From Variovorax sp. PAMC 28711 (GTDB lineage Bacteria > Pseudomonadota > Gammaproteobacteria > Burkholderiales > Burkholderiaceae_C), in contig NZ_CP014517.1 of assembly GCF_001577265.1 (NCBI RefSeq), positions 4,190,501 through 4,254,500 on the forward strand: a stretch of DNA of 64,000 nt, read 5' to 3'. Under the pieces are notes generated by a model. That model made no database searches. It saw only the letters and a program-made list of their open reading frames with translations, and was not told where the DNA came from. Below, one piece after another: positions 41,772 to 50,264 of this stretch; the first letter of the stretch is position 1; each line of letters starts with the position of its first letter. Made by a program: the position numbers and the translations under genes.

Positions 41772-42053
41772 ATGAACAAGCTCACCGCAACCCTCCTGGC
41801 CACCTGCATGGCACTCGGCACCGCGTCGGCCTTCGCCGCGGACGACATGGCGAAGGACGCCATGGCCAAGGACGGCATGAAGAAAGATTCGATGGCCAAG
41901 GACAACATGTCCAAAGACTCGATGGCCAAGGACGGCATGAAGAAAGATTCGATGGCCAAGGACAACATGTCCAAAGACTCGATGGCCAAGGACGGCATGA
42001 AGAAAGACAGCATGTCCAAGGACACCATGGGCAAGGACGCGATGAAGAAGTAA
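41772..42053 (+). CDS. Methionine-rich MXKDX repeat periplasmic protein
   Basis: 93 residues: a Sec signal peptide cleaved near AFA/ADD, then 13 pentapeptides of the MxKDx form with 14 Met in 71 mature residues and one every five positions. It matches the pentapeptide MXKDX family. RBS GAAGGA precedes the ATG. Position between an MsrP-like enzyme and a DipZ/MsrA pair suggests that its methionines are oxidised by reactive chlorine or oxygen species and then reduced, as proposed for MrpX in Azospira. Confidence 0.85.
   Translation: MNKLTATLLATCMALGTASAFAADDMAKDAMAKDGMKKDSMAKDNMSKDSMAKDGMKKDSMAKDNMSKDSMAKDGMKKDSMSKDTMGKDAMKK
41862..42008 (+). repeat. 60-bp tandem repeat inside the MXKDX gene
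   Basis: Two exact consecutive 60-bp units occupy 41881-41940 and 41941-42000; partial units flank both sides. The unit encodes four pentapeptides, so slippage changes the protein by 20 residues without breaking the frame. Confidence 0.9.
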
Positions 42054-42101
42054 GGCGCATCGCCTGACGCCCCGCTCGCACGATTCAACCGGAGCCTTGA
42101 G

Positions 42102-43370
42102 ATGACCCTCTTCATCCTGTCGTACCTGAGCGGCGCGCTCACCCTCTTCGCGCCCTGCATCCTGCCGGTGGTCCCGTTCGTCTTCGCACGGGTCGATCAG
42201 CCTTTCCTGCGCAACGGCCTGCCCATGCTTGCGGGCATGGCGGTGACGTTCGCCGGGGTGGCGAGCCTGGCCGCCGTCGGCGGGGCGTGGGCAATGCAAG
42301 CCAACGAATACGGGCGGATCGCCGCCCTGCTGGTGCTGGCGGTGCTCGGCATCACCCTGCTGCTGCCGGCCGTGAGCGCGCGGCTGCTGCAGCCGGTCGC
42401 GGCCCTGGGCGCACGCCTCGCCGAAACCGCACAGGTCCGGCAGCGCGGCGCCTCGGGATCGGTGCTGCCGTCTTTCGCGCTCGGTGTCGCAACCGGGTTG
42501 CTGTGGGCGCCCTGCGCCGGTCCCGTGCTGGGGCTGGTGCTGACCGGTGCCGCCATCGAGGGCGCCAACGTGCGCACCTCCCTCCTGTTGCTGGCTTACG
42601 CCGCCGGCGCAGCCACCTCCCTCGCACTCGCCCTTTGGGCTGGCGGCCGATTTTTCGCAGCGATGAAGAAGTCGCTCGGCGTCGGTGAATGGGTGCGCAA
42701 GGGTTTGGGCGTCGCGGTGCTGGCCGGCGTTGCCGCCGTCGCGCTCGGCCTGGACACGGGCTGGCTGGCGCAAGGCGGCTCCGCAGGCACGGCGTCGCTC
42801 GAGCAGCGCATGCTGCAACGCTTTCAGCGCCCGATGGCCGCCGCCGGCAGCGAAGCCAACGCAGGCGGCATGATGACCGTGCAGGCCCCAGCACGTCCGC
42901 TCCTGGACTTGCCGGTCGAAGGCAACATGCCTTCGATCGACGGTGCGGTGCAGTGGCTCAATTCCCCGCCATTGACGAAGGAAGCGTTGCGCGGCAAGGT
43001 CGTGCTGATCGACTTCTGGACGTACTCATGCATCAATTGCAAGAACGCATTGCCCCATGTGCGCGAGTGGGCTCGCAAATACAAGGATGATGGCTTGGTG
43101 GTGATCGGCGTGCATTCACCGGAATTTGCGTTCGAGAAGAACATCGACAACGTCAAGCGTGCGCTGGGCGAGCTGGATGTGGCGTTTCCTGTCGCGGTGG
43201 ACAACAACTTCACCATCTGGCGGGCCTTCTCCAATCAGTACTGGCCGGCCCACTATTTCATCGATGCAAAGGGTCGCATCCGTTTTCACCATTTCGGTGA
43301 AGGCGAGTATCAAAAATCAGAGCAAGTGATCCGGCAACTGCTGGACGAAGCGCGAAAGGAAAAGACATGA
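42102..43370 (+). CDS. dipZ: DipZ-like thiol-disulfide protein (CcdA domain fused to periplasmic thioredoxin domain)
   Basis: 422 residues. Residues 1-220 are a CcdA-like membrane domain with paired cysteines in FAPCILPVVP and WAPCAGPVLG; after a linker the C-terminal redoxin domain has TYSCINCKN (CxxC) and PAHYFIDAKG. It carries reducing power from the cytosol to the periplasm. It overlaps msrA by 4 bp, so it probably recycles the exported MsrA. Confidence 0.92.
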   Translation: MTLFILSYLSGALTLFAPCILPVVPFVFARVDQPFLRNGLPMLAGMAVTFAGVASLAAVGGAWAMQANEYGRIAALLVLAVLGITLLLPAVSARLLQPVAALGARLAETAQVRQRGASGSVLPSFALGVATGLLWAPCAGPVLGLVLTGAAIEGANVRTSLLLLAYAAGAATSLALALWAGGRFFAAMKKSLGVGEWVRKGLGVAVLAGVAAVALGLDTGWLAQGGSAGTASLEQRMLQRFQRPMAAAGSEANAGGMMTVQAPARPLLDLPVEGNMPSIDGAVQWLNSPPLTKEALRGKVVLIDFWTYSCINCKNALPHVREWARKYKDDGLVVIGVHSPEFAFEKNIDNVKRALGELDVAFPVAVDNNFTIWRAFSNQYWPAHYFIDAKGRIRFHHFGEGEYQKSEQVIRQLLDEARKEKT

Positions 43371-44071
43371 AAGCACGGACATTGGCCGCCGCAACCGTGG
43401 CCGCTGCCACCCTGGTGTGGCACGCCGCCCCTTCTTCCGCTGAGCCGGCGCGACGCGTTCCCGCAGCGGCGGTCGACCTGCCCGCCGCGACCAGCAACAA
43501 GACCGAAACCGCCGTCTTCGCCGGCGGTTGCTTCTGGGGCGTTCAGGGCGTGTTCCAGCACGTCAAGGGCGTGAGCAATGCGGTCTCGGGCTACGCAGGC
43601 GGCGCAGCCTCCACCGCGCGCTACGACGAGGTCGGCTCGGGCCGCACCGGCCACGCAGAGGCGGTTCGCATCAGCTACGACCCCAAGCAGATCAGCTACG
43701 GCAAGCTCCTGCAGATCTATTTCTCGGTCGCGCACGACCCGACCGAACTTAATCGCCAGGGGCCGGACACCGGCACGCAATACCGCTCGACCGTGTTCCC
43801 GGAAAACGCCGAGCAGGCCCGGATCGCCAAGGCCTACATCGGCCAGCTCGACCAGGCGAAGACCTTCGGCAAATCGCTCGCGACCACGGTTGAGCCACAA
43901 AAGACGTTCTTCCCGGCCGAGGCCTACCACCAGGACTTCCTCACGCTGCACCCGAACCATGGCTACATCGTGGTCAACGATCTGCCCAAGATCGAGGACT
44001 TGAAAAAACTGTTTCCGGAGAACTACCGGGCCCAGCCCGCGCTGGTCAATGCGGGGCGCGGCAGCTCCTGA
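43367..44071 (+). CDS. msrA: Exported peptide-methionine (S)-S-oxide reductase
   Basis: 234 residues. An N-terminal signal peptide (HAAPSSAEPA) places it in the periplasm. The catalytic loop GGCFWGVQG contains the essential Cys, and TGHAEAV, GTQYRSTVF and YHQDF are standard MsrA motifs. Reduction of the S-epimer of Met sulfoxide complements MsrP, which takes both epimers. Thiol supply likely comes from DipZ. Confidence 0.95.
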   Translation: MKARTLAAATVAAATLVWHAAPSSAEPARRVPAAAVDLPAATSNKTETAVFAGGCFWGVQGVFQHVKGVSNAVSGYAGGAASTARYDEVGSGRTGHAEAVRISYDPKQISYGKLLQIYFSVAHDPTELNRQGPDTGTQYRSTVFPENAEQARIAKAYIGQLDQAKTFGKSLATTVEPQKTFFPAEAYHQDFLTLHPNHGYIVVNDLPKIEDLKKLFPENYRAQPALVNAGRGSS

Positions 44072-44187
44072 GCCGGCGAGTGTCGGATTCGAACAATAGT
44101 CAACGCACTGTGAATTAGTGCGCTTGTGGCGAGCGAAACAGATGGTTACAACGGAGGTTCCTGATTGGATCCCGAAAGGACCCCGCC

Positions 44188-44451
44188 GTGAACCTCGACC
44201 GTGTTGCCCTGATCGTTGACGAACCCATCCCCGGCCACTACTACTGGATCCTCCAACGGGAAGACGGCGTGCAGTGCCGCGCCGTGGCCGCCGCCGAGGG
44301 GCCTCTGCCCAGCCATGGGCTGGCCCTGATGGCTGGCACCACGGCGATGCAACACCGCATGCAAGCCCAGGTGCTCGACCGACGCGCACTCCCGCCGGTG
44401 CAGGATTACGAGCAGCCGCACATCGACTTCGCGCCGACCACGCTGCAATAA
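44188..44451 (+). CDS. Hypothetical protein
   Basis: 87 residues from a GTG with RBS GAAAGGA 7 bp before. The sequence begins MNLDRVALIVDEPIPGHYYW and ends in a charged tail; no family recognised. A terminator-like hairpin follows, so it may be a separate transcript. Confidence 0.5.
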   Translation: MNLDRVALIVDEPIPGHYYWILQREDGVQCRAVAAAEGPLPSHGLALMAGTTAMQHRMQAQVLDRRALPPVQDYEQPHIDFAPTTLQ

Positions 44452-44471
44452 GCGGCCTGCTGCGCCAGCGC

Positions 44472-44492
44472 CCCGGACTGCAACGGTCCGGG
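44472..44492 (+). terminator. Hairpin with weak U-tract after the small hypothetical gene
   Basis: CCCGGAC and GTCCGGG arms with a 7-base spacer, followed by a short T-rich run. Suits termination before the cysI promoter region; the T-run is weak. Confidence 0.5.
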
Positions 44493-44597
44493 CCCTGTTT
44501 CTAGAATCCCCGTTCGGCCGTTTGCGCCGACCGGCCGCTCCTTCTCCAGAATCGGCTCCCGATCGCCCCGCAACCCGCGTGGGCGCTGGTGAATATG

Positions 44598-44648
44598 CTT
44601 ATCCGCATAAGGCGCGAACCAGAAAATCGTTTGTTTCCATATGGCGCG
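44598..44648 (+). promoter_or_regulatory. Dyad and direct repeats upstream of cysI
   Basis: CTTAT-CCGC-ATAAG is a perfect 5-bp dyad (44598-44611). CATAAGGCGCG (44606-44616) and CATATGGCGCG (44638-44648) are a near-identical 11-bp direct repeat 32 bp apart, about three helix turns. This lies 36-86 bp before the cysI start, the place for CysB-type control of the sulfate reduction operon. Assignment to CysB is inference. Confidence 0.35.
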
Positions 44649-44683
44649 CTTTTACAGTTCTCCAGAAGAACCTGTCCACCACG

Positions 44684-46465
44684 ATGTACCAATACACAGA
44701 CTTCGATCGCCACTTCGTGCATCAGCGCGCGGCGCAATTTCGTGACCAGCTCGAACGCTGGCAATCCGGTCGGTTGACCGAAGACGAGTTCAAGCCGCTG
44801 CGCCTGCAGAACGGCTGGTATGTGCAGCGCTATGCGCCGATGCTGCGCGTGGCGGTGCCGTACGGCGAGCTGTCGAGCCGGCAGATTCGCGTGCTCGCGA
44901 CAATTGCCCGCGACTACGACGAGCCCGAAGCCGCCGTCTACAAGACCGCGCTGCAGACGCAGGGCAAGTTGGGCACGCAAAAATTGCCGACGCACTACGC
45001 GCACTTCTCGACGCGCCAGAACGTGCAATACAACTGGATTCCGCTGGCCAAATCGGCCGACGTGATGGACCTGCTCGCCTCGGTCGACATGCACGGCATC
45101 CAGACCAGCGGCAACTGCATCCGCAACATCACGAGCGACGAGCGCGCCGGTATCGCGATCGACGAGATCGCCGACCCGCGCCCTTTTGCCGAAATCATGC
45201 GGCAGTGGAGCACGCTGCACCCCGAGTTCGCCTTCCTGCCGCGCAAGTTCAAGATCGCCATCACCGGCGCGACCGAAGACCGCGCCGCCACCGGCTGGCA
45301 CGACGTGGGCCTGCATCTCGTGAAGAACGACGCGGGCGAACTCGGCTTTCGCGTGCAGGTGGGTGGCGGCATGGGCCGCACGCCGATCATCGGCAGCGTG
45401 CTGCGCGAGTTCCTGCCCTGGAACCAGATCATGAATTACCTGGAAGCCGTGGTGCGGGTCTACAACCGCTACGGCCGCCGCGACAACATCTACAAGGCGC
45501 GCATCAAGATCCTGGTGAAGGCCGAAGGCCAGCGCTACATCGACGACGTCGAGGCCGAGTACCAGCAGATCCTCACGCACGACGGCGCACCGCACACCAT
45601 CACGCAAGCCGAGTACGACCGCGTGGCCGCCTCCTTCGTGCCGCCGACGCTCGCCACCCGGGTGCTGCAACGCGCCGAACAAACCGACGCGGCCCTGCGC
45701 GCCTTTGCGGCCGACGACGTGCAATTCGCACGCTGGCTCGCACGCAACGTCGCACCGCACAAGAACCCCGCGCTGCGCGCCGTCACGCTGTCGTTCAAGC
45801 GCCTGCACCAGGCGCCGGGCGACGCGGACGCCGACCAGCTCGACACCATCGCCCGCCTGGCCGATCGCTTCTCCGCCAGCGAAGCGCGCGTGACGCACGA
45901 CCAGAACGTCGTCTTGCCGTGGGTGCATGCCGAAGACCTGCACGCGCTGTGGCTCGCCGCGCGCGAAGCCGGTTTCGCGAGTGCCAACGTGCACTTGCTC
46001 ACTGACATGATCGCCTGCCCCGGCGGTGACTTCTGCGCGCTGGCCAATGCGCGCTCGATCCCCATCGCGGAAGCCATCACCGAGCGCTACCAGGACCTCG
46101 ACGAGCTCGACGACCTCGGCGAGATCGACCTGCACATCAGCGGCTGCATCAACAGCTGCGGCCACCACCACAGCGGCCACATCGGCATCCTGGGCGTCGA
46201 CAAGGACGGCAAGGAGTGGTACCAGGTCACGCTTGGCGGCTCCGACGGTTCGCTGCTCAGCGGCACGCCGCAAGCCGGCAAGGCGGTCGGCCCTTCGTTC
46301 TCTGCGGCCGAAGTGCCCGAGGTGATCGAAGCCGTGCTCGGCACCTACCGCGACACCCGCAACGCCGGCGAGACCTTCATCGACACGCTGCGCCGCGTCG
46401 GCCACGACCCGTTCAAGGCTTCGGCCAACGGGGCGCGCATCAAGGTGGAGGCCACGGCAGCATGA
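44684..46465 (+). CDS. cysI: Sulfite reductase, siroheme/4Fe-4S subunit
   Basis: 593 residues from the ATG at 44684 (MYQYTDFDRHF). The cluster-siroheme cysteines are seen as ACPGGDFC (CxxxxxC) and SGCINSCGHHH (CxxxC) in the C-terminal half; two ferredoxin-like/nitrite reductase repeats span the protein. It reduces sulfite to sulfide with six electrons. Because no cysJ flavoprotein is nearby, the electrons may come from ferredoxin (FdxA and its reductase at 49.8-51.3 kb). First gene of a tight operon; it overlaps the DUF934 gene by 4 bp. Confidence 0.95.
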   Translation: MYQYTDFDRHFVHQRAAQFRDQLERWQSGRLTEDEFKPLRLQNGWYVQRYAPMLRVAVPYGELSSRQIRVLATIARDYDEPEAAVYKTALQTQGKLGTQKLPTHYAHFSTRQNVQYNWIPLAKSADVMDLLASVDMHGIQTSGNCIRNITSDERAGIAIDEIADPRPFAEIMRQWSTLHPEFAFLPRKFKIAITGATEDRAATGWHDVGLHLVKNDAGELGFRVQVGGGMGRTPIIGSVLREFLPWNQIMNYLEAVVRVYNRYGRRDNIYKARIKILVKAEGQRYIDDVEAEYQQILTHDGAPHTITQAEYDRVAASFVPPTLATRVLQRAEQTDAALRAFAADDVQFARWLARNVAPHKNPALRAVTLSFKRLHQAPGDADADQLDTIARLADRFSASEARVTHDQNVVLPWVHAEDLHALWLAAREAGFASANVHLLTDMIACPGGDFCALANARSIPIAEAITERYQDLDELDDLGEIDLHISGCINSCGHHHSGHIGILGVDKDGKEWYQVTLGGSDGSLLSGTPQAGKAVGPSFSAAEVPEVIEAVLGTYRDTRNAGETFIDTLRRVGHDPFKASANGARIKVEATAA

Positions 46466-46851
46466 ACAAGACGCTCCAACTCGTCGCTGCCGAAGACCAC
46501 ATCGACAACGGCGACCCGAAAGTGCTGCAACTGGGCAACGACGCCGATCCGCTCGCCATCGAGAACTGCCTGCAGGACGTGGAACGCATCGACCTGCACT
46601 TCCCGAAGTTCACCGACGGCCGCGCCTACAGCCAGGCATTCCTGCTGCGCCGCCGCCTCGGCTTCCAGGGCGACATCCGCGCCACCGGCGATGTGCTGAT
46701 CGACCAACTGGTGCAGATGGAACGCACCGGCTTTTCGAGCGCGGTGCTGAAGGAAGGCGTCGACGCCGCCGATGCACAACGCCAGTTCGACCGTTTTCCC
46801 CGCTTCTATCAGGGCGATGCGGTGCAGACGGCGCCGCATTTCGCAGCATGA
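46462..46851 (+). CDS. DUF934 protein (sulfite reductase-associated)
   Basis: 129 residues. FTDGRAYSQAFLLRRRLGFQGDIRATGDVLIDQ is the family core. DUF934 genes are consistently linked to cysI in betaproteobacteria and are thought to assist sulfite reduction. Overlaps both neighbours by 4 bp, so translation is coupled. Confidence 0.9.
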   Translation: MNKTLQLVAAEDHIDNGDPKVLQLGNDADPLAIENCLQDVERIDLHFPKFTDGRAYSQAFLLRRRLGFQGDIRATGDVLIDQLVQMERTGFSSAVLKEGVDAADAQRQFDRFPRFYQGDAVQTAPHFAA

Positions 46852-47468
46852 GCCTCGACCTCGCACACATCAACGCCGACCTCGGCCGCAACGCACAGGG
46901 CCTCGTCGACTGGGCCATCGGCCTGGGTCAGACGCCGATCGTCACCACCAACTTTCGCCCTTTCGAGGCAGTGATCCTGCGCATGGTGTCGCGCGCGAAA
47001 CCCGACGTGCCGGTGGTGTGGATGGACAACGGCTACAACACCGAGGCCACTTACCGCTTCGCCGACGAAGTCACCCGGCTGCTGGGCCTGAACCTGCACA
47101 TCTACCTGCCGCGCCGGTCGCGCGCGCACCGCGAGGCCGTCGAAGGCCCGACGCCGGCGCTGGACGATCCGCGCCACGCTGCGTTCACCGAAGAGGTCAA
47201 GCTGGAGCCGTTTGCGCGCGCGCTGCGCGAGACGGCGCCCAAGGTGTGGTTCACGGCCCTGCGCGCCACCGACACCGCCGTGCGCGCACAGATGGACCCG
47301 GTCAGCCTCAACCCCGACGGCCTCATCAAGGTCGCGCCGCTCCTGCACTGGTCGTCCAAGGACCTGCACGACTACTGCGTGGAACACGGCCTGCCGAACA
47401 ACTTCGACTACGTGGACCCGACCAAGGGCGAAGACAACCGCGAGTGCGGCCTGCACATCGCGCACTGA
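46848..47468 (+). CDS. cysH: (Phospho)adenylylsulfate reductase CysH
   Basis: 206 residues, a PAPS-reductase/PP-ATPase fold. WMDNGYNTEATYRFADE and the catalytic C-terminal ECGLH are present. The CC...CxxC cysteines that bind a 4Fe-4S cluster in APS-type CysH are absent: only two Cys exist, in DYCVEHG and ECGLH. This looks like the E. coli cluster-free PAPS form, but no APS kinase (cysC) is in the window and CysN carries no kinase domain, so the substrate (APS or PAPS) is unresolved. It reduces the sulfonucleotide to sulfite using thioredoxin. Confidence 0.88.
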   Translation: MSLDLAHINADLGRNAQGLVDWAIGLGQTPIVTTNFRPFEAVILRMVSRAKPDVPVVWMDNGYNTEATYRFADEVTRLLGLNLHIYLPRRSRAHREAVEGPTPALDDPRHAAFTEEVKLEPFARALRETAPKVWFTALRATDTAVRAQMDPVSLNPDGLIKVAPLLHWSSKDLHDYCVEHGLPNNFDYVDPTKGEDNRECGLHIAH

Positions 47469-47497
47469 CGCGCCCGTATTCACAACAAAGCCATCCG

Positions 47498-48451
47498 ATG
47501 AACGCCCGTACCGAACCCGACCTGCTGCTGCCCCCGATGCACTCTCCCGCGCAACTGTCCAACACCCAACTCGACGCGCTCGAGGAAGAAGCGATCTTCA
47601 TCCTGCGCGAAGTCGCCGGTGCCTTCGAGCGCCCCACCCTGCTGTTCTCGGGCGGCAAGGATTCGCTGGTGCTGCTGAAGTGCGCCGAGAAGGCTTTCGG
47701 TTCCGGTCGCATTCCGTATCCGCTGCTGATGATCGACACCGGCCACAATTTCCCCGAAGTCACGGCCTTTCGCGATCACCGCGCGAAGGAACTCGGCGCC
47801 GAACTCATCGTGCGCAGCGTCGAGGATTCGATGGCGCGCGGCACCGTGCGCCTGGCGCATCCCGGCGAATCGCGCAACGCACACCAGTCGGTCACGTTGC
47901 TCGAAGCCATCGAAGAGTTCCGCTTCGACGCGCTCATCGGCGGTGCCCGGCGCGACGAGGAAAAGGCGCGCGCCAAGGAGCGCATCTTTTCGCACCGCGA
48001 TTCGTTCGGCCAGTGGCAACCCAAGGACCAGCGCCCCGAACTGTGGACGCTGTTCAACACGCGCCTCGCACCGGGCGAACATTTCCGCGTGTTTCCGATC
48101 TCGAACTGGACCGAGCTCGACGTCTGGCAATACATCGAGCGCGAGAACGTCGAGCTGCCGTCGATCTACTACACGCACAAGCGCGAAGTGGTCGAACGCC
48201 GCGGCCTGCTGGTGCCGGTGACCGAACTGACGCCGCCACGCGCCGGCGAAACCGTGCAGACGCGCGACGTGCGCTTTCGCACCGTGGGCGACATCACCAC
48301 CACCTGCCCGGTCCAGAGCCTCGCGGCCGATGCTGGCGACGTGGTGATCGAGACACTCACGGTCGACGTGAGCGAGCGCGGCGCGACGCGCATGGACGAC
48401 ATGACCTCCGAGGCTTCGATGGAGAAGCGCAAGAAAGACGGGTATTTCTGA
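47498..48451 (+). CDS. cysD: Sulfate adenylyltransferase small subunit
   Basis: 317 residues from the ATG at 47498. PP-loop LLFSGGKDSLVLLK binds ATP; MIDTGHNFPEV and GGARRDEEKARAKERIFS are CysD hallmarks. With CysN it makes APS from sulfate and ATP. The stop TGA shares one base with the cysN ATG (TGATG). Confidence 0.95.
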   Translation: MNARTEPDLLLPPMHSPAQLSNTQLDALEEEAIFILREVAGAFERPTLLFSGGKDSLVLLKCAEKAFGSGRIPYPLLMIDTGHNFPEVTAFRDHRAKELGAELIVRSVEDSMARGTVRLAHPGESRNAHQSVTLLEAIEEFRFDALIGGARRDEEKARAKERIFSHRDSFGQWQPKDQRPELWTLFNTRLAPGEHFRVFPISNWTELDVWQYIERENVELPSIYYTHKREVVERRGLLVPVTELTPPRAGETVQTRDVRFRTVGDITTTCPVQSLAADAGDVVIETLTVDVSERGATRMDDMTSEASMEKRKKDGYF

Positions 48452-49785
48452 TGAGCGATGTTCTTGAACTTTCCCCCGCGGCGGTCGCCGCCGACACCGG
48501 CACCGCCCTGCGCTTCATCACCTGCGGCAGCGTCGACGACGGCAAGAGCACCCTGATCGGGCGCCTGCTGGTCGACAGCAAGACCGTGCTGCAAGACCAG
48601 CTCGCCGGCGTGCAGCGTGGCGGCGAAACCGACTTGGCCCTCTTGACCGACGGCCTTTCGGCCGAACGCGAACAGGGCATCACGATCGACGTGGCCTATC
48701 GCTACTTCTCCACCGCCAAACGCAAGTTCATCATCGGCGACGCGCCGGGCCATGAGCAGTACACGCGCAACATGGTGACGGCCGCCTCGGCCGCCGATGC
48801 CGCGGTGGTGCTGGTCGACGCGACCAAGCTGGCCTGGGCCGCCGAGGTCGAAGACGGCGAGGTCGTCAAGCGCGAACTGCTGCCGCAAACCCGCCGCCAC
48901 ACGCTGCTGTGCAACCTGCTGCGCGTGCAGTCGATCGTGTTCGCGGTCAACAAGCTCGATGCCATCGCCGATGCCGATCTGGCGTTTGAACGCATCTCGG
49001 CGGCGCTTACCGGCTTCGCCAAAGCGGCCGGCGTCAAGGTCGCTGCCATCGTGCCGATCTCGGCGCTCAAGGGCTGGAACGTCGCTACACCCTGCGCCCA
49101 ACAAGCCGACTGGTGCGGCTACACCGGTCCGACGCTGCTCGACCTGCTCGAAGCCCTGCCCGTCACGGTGCAGGACGAGGCCGTGCCCTTCGCGTTCCCG
49201 GTGCAGTGGGTCGAAAAGTTTTCGTCTTCGGCCGACACCTCGCAAGGCCGCCGCATTTTCTGGGGCCGCGTGGCCAGCGGCCATGTCGAACCCGGCCAGC
49301 GCATCACCGTGCTGCCGAGCAACCAGACCGCCACCGTGGCACAGGTGCTGAGCCATACGCGCGCGCCGAAGTCGGTGCACGCAGGCCACAGCGCGGGCAT
49401 CGTGCTGGACCGCGAACTCGACGTGTCGCGCGGCGACTGGCTGCTGGCGCCCGACGCGTTCGAGCCGACCCGCGAGATCACCGCGACCATCGCCTGGCTC
49501 GACGACGAGCCGCTCGTCGCGGGCCGCGTCTACTGGGCGCTGCAGGGCCATCGCTGGGTCAAGGCCAAGGTCGCGCGCATCGTCGATCGCGTGAACATCA
49601 CGACGCTCGAATCCGAGCCAACCGCGCAACTCGAAGCGAACGCGATCGGCGATGTGGTGCTCTCGTTGCAGCAGCCGCTGGCCGTGTTGCCGTTCGCCCA
49701 ATCGCGCGCGCTCGGTTCGCTCGTGCTGGTCGACACCGCCTCGCACAAGACCTCTGCAGCCGTGCTCGTACAGGCGTCCGCCTGA
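48451..49785 (+). CDS. cysN: Sulfate adenylyltransferase large subunit (GTPase)
   Basis: 444 residues with G1 [10 protein letters not shown]3 [13 protein letters not shown] and G4 NKLD (FAVNKLDAI). EF-Tu-like domains follow, ending in the [20 protein letters not shown] tail. GTP hydrolysis drives APS formation by CysD. There is no C-terminal CysC (APS kinase) domain; the length is that of CysN alone. Confidence 0.95.
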   Translation: MSDVLELSPAAVAADTGTALRFITCGSVDDGKSTLIGRLLVDSKTVLQDQLAGVQRGGETDLALLTDGLSAEREQGITIDVAYRYFSTAKRKFIIGDAPGHEQYTRNMVTAASAADAAVVLVDATKLAWAAEVEDGEVVKRELLPQTRRHTLLCNLLRVQSIVFAVNKLDAIADADLAFERISAALTGFAKAAGVKVAAIVPISALKGWNVATPCAQQADWCGYTGPTLLDLLEALPVTVQDEAVPFAFPVQWVEKFSSSADTSQGRRIFWGRVASGHVEPGQRITVLPSNQTATVAQVLSHTRAPKSVHAGHSAGIVLDRELDVSRGDWLLAPDAFEPTREITATIAWLDDEPLVAGRVYWALQGHRWVKAKVARIVDRVNITTLESEPTAQLEANAIGDVVLSLQQPLAVLPFAQSRALGSLVLVDTASHKTSAAVLVQASA

Positions 49786-49828
49786 ATCGTTAAAATCTAG
49801 GGTTTTCCCCGCTCCGCTCACCAGAACC

Positions 49829-50158
49829 ATGACTCACGTCGTCTCCGAATCCTGCATCCGTTGCAAATACACCGATTGCGTCGACGTGTGTCCTGTGGAC
49901 TGCTTCCGCGAAGGTCCGAACATGCTGGTGATCGATCCGGACGAGTGCATCGACTGCGCCGTCTGTATTCCCGAATGCCCGGTCAACGCGATCTACGCCG
50001 AAGAAGATTTGCCGGCCGACCAGCTTGCCTTCATCAAACTCAACGCCGAACTGGCGCTGGCCGATGGCTGGAAAAGCATCACGAAGCGCAAGCCGGCGCT
50101 GCCCGACGCCGACGACTGGAAAGACAAGACCGACAAGATCGGCGAACTGGTCAAGTAA
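49829..50158 (+). CDS. fdxA: Ferredoxin, 3Fe-4S/4Fe-4S (FdxA)
   Basis: 109 residues. [19 protein letters not shown] and [17 protein letters not shown] place two clusters, and the long C-terminal tail ([16 protein letters not shown]) is FdxA-like. It probably carries electrons for CysI or other redox enzymes, with the type-2 reductase encoded next. Confidence 0.92.
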   Translation: MTHVVSESCIRCKYTDCVDVCPVDCFREGPNMLVIDPDECIDCAVCIPECPVNAIYAEEDLPADQLAFIKLNAELALADGWKSITKRKPALPDADDWKDKTDKIGELVK

Positions 50159-50161
50159 GCA

Positions 50162-50259
50162 CACCCCCAGTCTTCGCGCACTTCGTGTCGCTTCGCCAAC
50201 CCCCTCGCCGGGGGCAACACCAGCGGCCCGACGAAGCCGGTTCAGCGGTGTTCCTGGAA
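50162..50259 (+). repeat. 98-bp dispersed intergenic repeat, copy 2
   Basis: Matches the copy at 32157-32254 at 94 of 98 positions. Here it fills the gap from the fdxA stop almost to the ferredoxin reductase ATG. Three of the four differences fall in the inner half of the second stem, one opposite a difference on the other arm. Confidence 0.9.
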
Positions 50260-50264
50260 CAGAA

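Noticed and set aside
41862..42008. Regular 60-bp repeats as a CRISPR array
   Set aside because: Repeats are directly adjacent with no spacers and encode in-frame pentapeptides; no cas genes are near.
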